A stretch of DNA of 64,000 nucleotides. It comes from an uncultured Hyphomonas sp. (GTDB lineage Bacteria > Pseudomonadota > Alphaproteobacteria > Caulobacterales > Hyphomonadaceae). Positions 58,674 through 64,000 of the stretch are shown one piece after another. The stretch spans positions 3,224,001-3,288,000 of the forward strand of contig NZ_OY776147.1 in assembly GCF_963675305.1 (NCBI RefSeq), read 5' to 3'. A program made the translations under genes and the position numbers. Within the stretch, counting starts at the first letter, position 1, and each line of letters starts with the position of its first letter. A model generated the notes under the pieces. The model saw only the letters and a program-made list of their open reading frames with translations, had not been told where the DNA came from and ran no database searches.

Positions 58674-59405
58674 ATGCTCGACATTCAAGGTCTGGAGAAA
58701 AGTTTTGGCGCCAAGCGCGCCGTGCAGGGCGTTTCATTCACGCTTGAGAAGGGCACGGTGCTTGGCTTTCTCGGTCCGAACGGGGCCGGCAAGTCCACAA
58801 CCATGCGCATGATTGCCGGCGTTCTGGAGCCGGATTCGGGCGACGCGCTGATCAATGGCAAATCCATCGTCTCTCACCGCCGGCAGGCGCAGGCCGCGCT
58901 CGGCTATCTGCCGGAGGGCGCGCCGCTTTATGAAGACATGACCCCGCCGGAATTCCTGAATTTCATGGCCGCCGCCCGCAAGATCGAACGCAGCAAGCGC
59001 AAGGATGCCGTCGAGCGCGCCATTGCGGACGCCCGTATCACGACCGTGGCAAGCCAGCGGATCGGGTCACTCTCCAAGGGCTATCGCCGGCGTGTGGGCC
59101 TCGCCGGGGCGATCCTGCACGACCCGCCGGTCCTGCTGCTGGACGAGCCGACCGATGGCCTCGACCCCAACCAGAAACGCGCCGTGCGCGCCCTGATCGC
59201 GCGGATGGCCCCGACCAAGGCAATCCTCATCTCCACCCACACGCTGACCGAAGTGCCCGCCATGTGCACACGCGCCATCGTGGTCGACCGCGGCATGATC
59301 GTTGCCGACGGCACGCCGGAAGAGCTGGCGAAGAAATCCGATGACGGATCGCTGGAAGGCGCCTTCATGCGCCTGACCGACCAGGCCGAGGCGAACGCAC
59401 GATGA
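58674..59405 (+). CDS. ABC transporter ATP-binding protein (GldA-like)
   Basis: A 243-residue ABC ATPase: Walker A 'GPNGAGKST', signature 'SLSKGYRRRVGLAGA', Walker B 'LLLDEPTDGLDP' and 'STHTLTEV' H-loop. The order with a permease and a GldG-like subunit matches GldA-type exporters of the ABC-2 class. It overlaps the permease gene by 4 bp. Exported substrate unknown; in Bacteroidetes the homologue is needed for gliding. Confidence 0.88.
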   Translation: MLDIQGLEKSFGAKRAVQGVSFTLEKGTVLGFLGPNGAGKSTTMRMIAGVLEPDSGDALINGKSIVSHRRQAQAALGYLPEGAPLYEDMTPPEFLNFMAAARKIERSKRKDAVERAIADARITTVASQRIGSLSKGYRRRVGLAGAILHDPPVLLLDEPTDGLDPNQKRAVRALIARMAPTKAILISTHTLTEVPAMCTRAIVVDRGMIVADGTPEELAKKSDDGSLEGAFMRLTDQAEANAR

Positions 59406-60160
59406 TGGAGTTCCTTCGCCAGCAGATGGGCGGCTTCGGCGCGACCTACCGGCGTGAGCTTGGCGCCTATTTCGCCACGCCCATGGCCTATGTCTTCCTC
59501 GCCGTCTTCCTGCTTGCCGTCGGCGTGTTCACCTGGGAGGCCGGGAATTTCTTCGGCGCAGGCTCGGCAGACCTGTCGACCTTCTTCGTCTGGCACCCCT
59601 GGCTTTACATGATCTTCCTGCCGGCGCTGGCGATGCGCCTCTGGGCAGACGAGCAGGGCGCGGGAACGGATGAGCTGTTGCTGTCGCTGCCGCTCGGCAT
59701 GCCGGGGCTGGTCCTCGGCAAGCTGTGTGCGGCGTGGACAGTGGCCGGTGTCGGCCTGCTGCTGACCTTCCCGATGTGGATCACGGTGAATTACCTTGGC
59801 GGGCCGGACAATACCGCCATCGCGCTGACCTATCTGGTCAGCTTCCTGATGGCGGGCGCCTATCTCTCCATCGGATCGGCCGTGTCGGCCCTGACCGGCA
59901 GCCAGGTGACGGCCTTCGTCATCAGTGTCCTGATCGCCTTTGCCTTCACCGCCGCCGGCTGGCCGCTGGTGCTCTCGACCGTGAAAGCGGTGTTCGGCAC
60001 AGGCTTTGCCGACCTTGTCGCGCAGTTCTCCTTCCTCACCCAGTTCGAGGGCGCCCAGCGCGGCGTGCTGGAATTACGCTCGGTCATGTTCTTCCTCGGC
60101 TTCACCGCCTTCTGGTCCATCCTCAATGGCCTCTGGGCCGCCCGCCAGAGGCTCAGCTGA
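59402..60160 (+). CDS. ABC-2-type permease (GldF-like)
   Basis: A 252-residue inner-membrane protein with about six hydrophobic segments (e.g. 'YVFLAVFLLAVGVFTW', 'WLYMIFLPALAMRLWADEQGAGTDELLLSLPL', 'FVISVLIAFAFTAAGWPL' and 'FFLGFTAFWSILNGLWA'). The 'ELLLSLPL...LVLGKL' block is typical of ABC-2 permeases in this group. Between the ATPase (4-bp overlap) and the GldG-like gene (1-base gap). Confidence 0.85.
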   Translation: MMEFLRQQMGGFGATYRRELGAYFATPMAYVFLAVFLLAVGVFTWEAGNFFGAGSADLSTFFVWHPWLYMIFLPALAMRLWADEQGAGTDELLLSLPLGMPGLVLGKLCAAWTVAGVGLLLTFPMWITVNYLGGPDNTAIALTYLVSFLMAGAYLSIGSAVSALTGSQVTAFVISVLIAFAFTAAGWPLVLSTVKAVFGTGFADLVAQFSFLTQFEGAQRGVLELRSVMFFLGFTAFWSILNGLWAARQRLS

Positions 60161-60161
60161 G

Positions 60162-62060
60162 ATGAAGTCGAAGCATTACCTCCTCATTGCAACAGCGCTG
60201 GTGACCGTCATTTTCGTGGCGGGAAACCTGCTCGCGCAGAGAGTGCTGACCGGCGTCCAGATCGATTTCACCCAGAACCACCTTTACTCGCTGTCGAAGG
60301 CGACAAAGGAGAAACTGTCGGACATTGCCGAACCGGTGGACATCACGCTCGTCTATTCGCGCAGCGTCGGACAGGACTATCCGGCCGTGCGTGCCTATGC
60401 CGCCCGCGTGCGGGAATTGCTGAAAGCCTATGAGGCCCAGTCCGGCGGAAATGTCCGGGTGCGGGAGATCGATCCTTCTCCCTTCTCGACCGCGGAAGAC
60501 GAAGCGCTGGCGGCCGGGATCACCGCCATCGACACGAATGGTGACGATCCGCTCTATTTCGGAATCATCGGGCACAACACGATCGACGACCAGCGGGTGA
60601 TCCCCTTCCTTGCGCCGGAACGGGAAGTCACGCTGGAATATGATCTCACCCGCATGGTCGCGCGTCTGGACGATCCCGACCCGCCGCGCGTCGGTATCCT
60701 GACCACGTTGCCAGGCATGTCCGCGCCGGGCGGACAGGGCGGCTACACGCTTCTGGCGGACATCGACCGGTCTTTCGAGATCGTCCCGATTGCCGACAAC
60801 TTCCAGTCCCTGCCATCCGATCTCGACGTCCTTCTGGTCGCACATCCCCCGCCCCTGTCGGATCGTCAGGAATGGCTGATCGACCAGTTCGTGCTGCGCA
60901 AGGGCCGCGCCGTGTTCCTCGTTGACCCGGCGGCCAAGACGGCCGTCGGACAGGGCCTGTTCGACGTGTCCACCGCGGAGGCGAAGTCCGATCTCGGACT
61001 GTTGGGCGATTCCTGGGGCATTTCGCTGTCCATGGATGCTGTCGCCGATGCGGCAGGGTCCCTGCCCGTGCCGGTTGATCTGGGCGATGGCCGGGTCGAG
61101 GAACAGGCCCACCCGCTGTTCATCGCCGCGCCGGCCGGCGACATGAACCAGGACGACCTGATCACCGCCGACCTAACCCGCGCTGTCAATTTCGGCGCGC
61201 CGGGCGCGCTGGTCACCTCCGAGCTGCCGGCGGACGTGACCTTCTCTCCCCTGATCGAGACCGGGCCCAGCCCCTCCTATATCGATGCCGACCGGGCCGT
61301 GCGCGACATGACCCCGTCCGACACACTGAAAGCCTACCAGACCCAGCCGGGGCCGCTGGTGCTGGCCGCGCGCCTCTCCGGGCCGCTGGTCACCGCCTTC
61401 CCCGCCGGTGCGCCAGCGCTGGAGGAACCGTCCGACCCCGTCATGGCCGAGCTCGCGCGGGCCGACGCCGCCAACGCCCCGCCGCACATCTCCGCCAGCC
61501 AGACGGACGCCGAACTCGTCTTCATCGCCGATGTCGATTTCATTGCGGACGATTTCTACATCGTGCCCGGACGCGGCATCGTGGTGGCCGACAATGGCGC
61601 GCTGGTCCTGAATGCGCTGGACGCGCTCGCGGGCGGCGGGGAACTTTCCCGTCTGCGCTCACGCGCGCCGAGCCTCAGGCCCATGACGCGGATCGACGAT
61701 ATGCGCGCGTCTGCTGAAGCGATCTATTTCCGTCAGCAGGCCGAACTGGAAGCGAGCCTCAACGAAGCCCAGGGCCGGTTGGAGGAATTGCAGGCAATCG
61801 GCTCCACCGATGGCTTCTTCCAGGGCGACGAGGCCGCTGATCTGACCGACGACGAGCGGACCGAACTGGCCGAGCTGCGCGAGCGGATCGTGACGCTGCG
61901 CGGCGAACTGCGGGCCATCGAACGCGACTACCGCCACGACATCGACCGGATGGAAGCGACGCTGAAAGCCATCAATATCTGGGGCGGCCCGATCCTGATT
62001 GCGCTGGCCGGCCTGCTCGTCTGGCGCCGCCAGCAAGCCCGCGCGCGGAGGGAGTCATGA
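60162..62060 (+). CDS. GldG-family ABC-type auxiliary transport protein
   Basis: A 632-residue protein anchored by an N-terminal helix ('LLIATALVTVIFVAGNLLA') and a C-terminal helix ('GGPILIALAGLLVW'). The long periplasmic part matches the ABC_transp_aux family: 'IDFTQNHLYSLSKATKEKLSDIAEPVDITLVYSRS', 'VFLVDPAAKTAVG', and a late coiled coil (580-600, 'LRERIVTLRGELRAIERDYRHDIDRMEATL'). Forms the third component of the exporter-type complex. Start ATG 60162 follows the permease stop immediately. Confidence 0.87.
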   Translation: MKSKHYLLIATALVTVIFVAGNLLAQRVLTGVQIDFTQNHLYSLSKATKEKLSDIAEPVDITLVYSRSVGQDYPAVRAYAARVRELLKAYEAQSGGNVRVREIDPSPFSTAEDEALAAGITAIDTNGDDPLYFGIIGHNTIDDQRVIPFLAPEREVTLEYDLTRMVARLDDPDPPRVGILTTLPGMSAPGGQGGYTLLADIDRSFEIVPIADNFQSLPSDLDVLLVAHPPPLSDRQEWLIDQFVLRKGRAVFLVDPAAKTAVGQGLFDVSTAEAKSDLGLLGDSWGISLSMDAVADAAGSLPVPVDLGDGRVEEQAHPLFIAAPAGDMNQDDLITADLTRAVNFGAPGALVTSELPADVTFSPLIETGPSPSYIDADRAVRDMTPSDTLKAYQTQPGPLVLAARLSGPLVTAFPAGAPALEEPSDPVMAELARADAANAPPHISASQTDAELVFIADVDFIADDFYIVPGRGIVVADNGALVLNALDALAGGGELSRLRSRAPSLRPMTRIDDMRASAEAIYFRQQAELEASLNEAQGRLEELQAIGSTDGFFQGDEAADLTDDERTELAELRERIVTLRGELRAIERDYRHDIDRMEATLKAINIWGGPILIALAGLLVWRRQQARARRES

Positions 62061-63097
62061 CAGAGCTCCGCCAGCGCCAGCGGCGCAAACGCCTGCAGAT
62101 CCTCGGCGCAGCCGCAGCCGTGCTGACAGTCCTCGCCGTGCTCGTGAATATGGATTTCCGGGGTGGCCCGGCGCAGACCGGACGGACCGGCCAGCCCGTT
62201 CTGCCGGACTTCGCCGCAACCCGCGCCGAAGCGACGGAAATCCGTGTGACGCTGGCCGACGAATCCTACCGTCTGCTGAACACGGCCGATGGCTGGACGC
62301 TGGAAGGGTCGAATGGCTATCCCGTCCGCGCCGACCGGCTGGCGGACCTCGCGACCGGGCTTGGCGAACTGACCTGGGGCGAAGCGCGCACGCGCGATCC
62401 GGACAAGCTGAACCGGGTCGGCCTCGGCGATCCGCGCAAGGGCGGCACCGGCGCGCTGATCGAGCTGGCCAATAGCGATGGTGAGGTGACCGCATCCATC
62501 GTCACCGGGCGCAAGGGAGAGCATCTTTATGCGCGCCGGCCGGACGAGATGCAGGCCTATCGCGTCACCGGGGACCTGCCACCGCTCTACAATGGCGATG
62601 CCTGGCTGGACCTCGATATTATCGACATCAGCCCGGATGCCGTCTCCGCCGTGCGCCTGTTCGACAGATATGGCGAGAGCCTTTACCTGCAGCGCGCCGT
62701 CGGGACGAGCGAACGCAGTTTCCGTCCCGGGCCGCCCTATCAGGACTTCCGCCTGATCAGCCGGCTGGCCGCCTCAACCCCTGCCCTCGCCCTGACGCGT
62801 TTCCAGCCCATCGGCGTGAAACCGGCGGCCGACCTGACGACGCGCCCGGTCGGACGGCACATCACGGAAACGCATGACGGGCTGGAAGTGGAAGTCGAAG
62901 CCTATCGCGAGCCCGATGGCTTCTTCGTCACGCTTCGCGCCATTGAGGCCGGCGAAGGCGCCCACCGGGGCAGCACGATCAATGACAAGGCCACAGGCTG
63001 GGCATTCGAACTGTCGGAATATGACTGGAACGATTTCACACCGGCGGTCAGCTCCATCGTCCGTCCGCCGGAAATCGCGGTGCCGGAAGCCCCCTGA
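62057..63097 (+). CDS. DUF4340 membrane-anchored protein
   Basis: A 346-residue protein with one N-terminal membrane helix ('LQILGAAAAVLTVLAVLVNM') and a DUF4340-type periplasmic beta domain ('ATEIRVTLADESYRLLNTADGWTLEGSNGYPVRADRLADLATGLGELTWGEARTRDPDKLNRVGLGDP'-type pattern). Genes of this family follow GldG in exporter operons, as here (4-bp overlap). It probably completes the complex; function unknown. Confidence 0.82.
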   Translation: MTELRQRQRRKRLQILGAAAAVLTVLAVLVNMDFRGGPAQTGRTGQPVLPDFAATRAEATEIRVTLADESYRLLNTADGWTLEGSNGYPVRADRLADLATGLGELTWGEARTRDPDKLNRVGLGDPRKGGTGALIELANSDGEVTASIVTGRKGEHLYARRPDEMQAYRVTGDLPPLYNGDAWLDLDIIDISPDAVSAVRLFDRYGESLYLQRAVGTSERSFRPGPPYQDFRLISRLAASTPALALTRFQPIGVKPAADLTTRPVGRHITETHDGLEVEVEAYREPDGFFVTLRAIEAGEGAHRGSTINDKATGWAFELSEYDWNDFTPAVSSIVRPPEIAVPEAP

Positions 63098-63099
63098 GC

Positions 63100-63762
63100 T
63101 TACTCTGCGGCCGGCGGATCCAGCGGCAGCGTGGCCAGCACAGGCCCGAAGCCGGCTTCCTGCACGATCAGCGCGCAATGCGAATGGCAGACGGGCAGCG
63201 TGATCTGGGTGCGCCCGCCAAGCCAGGGCCCGAGCGCGGTAACCTGCGTCACGGGATGAACCATGTCGGTCGTGTTGTCTTCGCCGTCCAGGTAATCGAC
63301 ATACCAGATGTCGGTCAGGCCATCGGCCTTGCCGCTCAGCTCCACCCCTTCTCCCTTGCGCACAAGACGCACGCCGGCCGGCGTTTCCTTGCTGGCCTTG
63401 GAGATGGCGGTTTCGACCTTGCCGGGCTTGTTGCCCGGGCATTGTTCGACGCCGTTATAGACGGTCTGCGGCGTATAGGGCCCGCGCAGGCGGAACCGGT
63501 CGACATAGGCGCGCTGGCGCTCTTTCGACTCACCCATGGCCATGGGGTCCTTGCCGCCCAGATAGTCCCAGTAATCCACCGACCAGGTGAGGATCAGGAC
63601 ATCGTCGCGGGCTTCCTCCACCGCCTTCAGCGTCGCATGTGCCTTCGGACAGGCCCGGCAATTCTGGGATGCGAAGAGCTCAATGAGGGTCGGCGACTCC
63701 GCCTGGGCGGCGGGGACGGCGACGGGCGACAGGACGAAAAGGGCTGCGAGCAGGCGTTTCAT
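63100..63762 (-). CDS. Secreted DUF1223 protein
   Basis: A 220-residue protein with signal peptide ('LLAALFVLSPVAVPAAQA'). Matches DUF1223: 'TLIELFASQNCRACPKAHATLKAVEEA', 'VLILTWSVDYWDYLGGKDPMA' and 'ERQRAYVDRF...YTPQTVYNG'. The CxxC ('CRAC') suggests a thioredoxin-fold redox role in the periplasm. DUF1223 genes lie beside acnA in many alphaproteobacteria, and the pair is conserved here. It overlaps nothing on the + strand; stop is 3 bp from the DUF4340 gene. Confidence 0.83.
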   Translation of the reverse strand: MKRLLAALFVLSPVAVPAAQAESPTLIELFASQNCRACPKAHATLKAVEEARDDVLILTWSVDYWDYLGGKDPMAMGESKERQRAYVDRFRLRGPYTPQTVYNGVEQCPGNKPGKVETAISKASKETPAGVRLVRKGEGVELSGKADGLTDIWYVDYLDGEDNTTDMVHPVTQVTALGPWLGGRTQITLPVCHSHCALIVQEAGFGPVLATLPLDPPAAE

Positions 63763-63824
63763 AGCGGTTTTATGTATAGATCACCCTTGCCCTGACAACA
63801 CAATCACAGCGGTGTGAGGGCTGC

Positions 63825-63856
63825 AAAAAACCCCCACAGCGCCTGCTGCGGGGGTT
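63825..63856 (-). terminator. Intrinsic terminator downstream of acnA
   Basis: AACCCCC (63829-63835) pairs with GGGGGTT (63850-63856), with further inner pairing CAGC/GCTG; on the minus strand it is followed by TTTTTT. It lies 26 bp after the acnA stop. Confidence 0.85.
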
Positions 63857-63882
63857 CTGAAGATGTGTTCCGGTCAGCCGCC

Positions 63883-64000
63883 TCAGGCAGCGCCGCGCGC
63901 CAGGTTGCGCAGCACATAGTGCAGGATGCCGCCATTGCGGTAGTAGTCCAGCTCGTTCTCGGTATCGATGCGGACCACCGTGTTGGCGGTGAAGGTCGTG
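63883..64000 (-). CDS. acnA: Aconitate hydratase, C-terminal end (gene continues past the right edge)
   Basis: Only the last 38 residues are in the window: 'VVRIDTENELDYYRNGGILHYVLRNLA' is the conserved C-terminus of AcnA ('RIDTxxExxYYxxGGILxYVLR'). Interconverts citrate and isocitrate in the TCA cycle with a 4Fe-4S cluster, whose ligands lie outside the window. The adjacent DUF1223 gene supports the call. Confidence 0.9.
   Translation of the reverse strand, partial: TTFTANTVVRIDTENELDYYRNGGILHYVLRNLARGAA

Overview
The window is about 64 kb of GC-rich, densely packed bacterial chromosome. Gene content and order point to an alphaproteobacterium, probably Hyphomonas-like (Hyphomonadaceae). This is an inference from several traits: rimP-nusA-ylxR-infB and truB-rpsO-pnp blocks; CobS and CobT; a full-length (2S)-methylsuccinyl-CoA dehydrogenase of the ethylmalonyl-CoA pathway; an acnA/DUF1223 pair; many lipoproteins; and secreted enzymes typical of marine heterotrophs (GH16, PhoD, CAP). 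I found no rRNA, tRNA, CRISPR array, insertion sequence or phage. Most of it is core genome; accessory DNA appears as short AT-richer islets.

Layout. Positions 1-5.7 kb hold the tail of a DUF3426-type protein, hpt, a 2-hydroxyacid dehydrogenase, fabA and fabI with no fabB between them, an AT-rich lipoprotein and a YjhX-type gene. From 5.7 to 10.7 kb lies a reductase pair (flavodoxin-fold oxidoreductase plus an iodotyrosine-deiodinase-like nitroreductase) behind a palindromic operator, then a CAP protein, uridine kinase, a PLP decarboxylase and an AHSA1-type protein. From 10.8 to 23.9 kb is a long minus-strand block, read right to left: rimP, nusA, ylxR, infB, a YcxB-like membrane protein, rbfA, a second membrane protein, truB, a solitary SIR2-like gene in non-coding DNA, rpsO and pnp. 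From 23.9 to 32.2 kb come a TonB-C protein, cspA with a structured leader, trmB, an XRE regulator, lnt, corC, ybeY, phoH and miaB.

From 32.3 to 47.9 kb are an alanine/Na+ symporter, a VOC protein, an Ada-like fusion, GST, SDR, mcd, GH16, a lactonase-like lipoprotein, hisI, enoyl-CoA hydratase, HMG-CoA lyase, cobT, a dienelactone hydrolase and cobS. From 47.4 kb to the end are lipoproteins, rpmB, DUF3108, rluD, phoD, a catalytically degenerate SDR, small membrane and coiled-coil proteins, a GGDEF protein, purE-purK, a creatininase homologue, a four-gene GldA/GldF/GldG/DUF4340 export-type ABC operon, DUF1223 and the 3' end of acnA.

The most unusual items are: the stand-alone SIR2-like NADase-type gene that breaks truB-rpsO synteny and has no visible partner; the deiodinase-like enzyme with the substrate-lid triad E93/Y97/K118 in its reductase operon; the leader structures ahead of cspA, rimP and rpsO; and the SDR with Tyr and Lys replaced. 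Coordinates were set by reading start codons and Shine-Dalgarno matches. Functions rest on recognised motifs and family memory, not on database searches.
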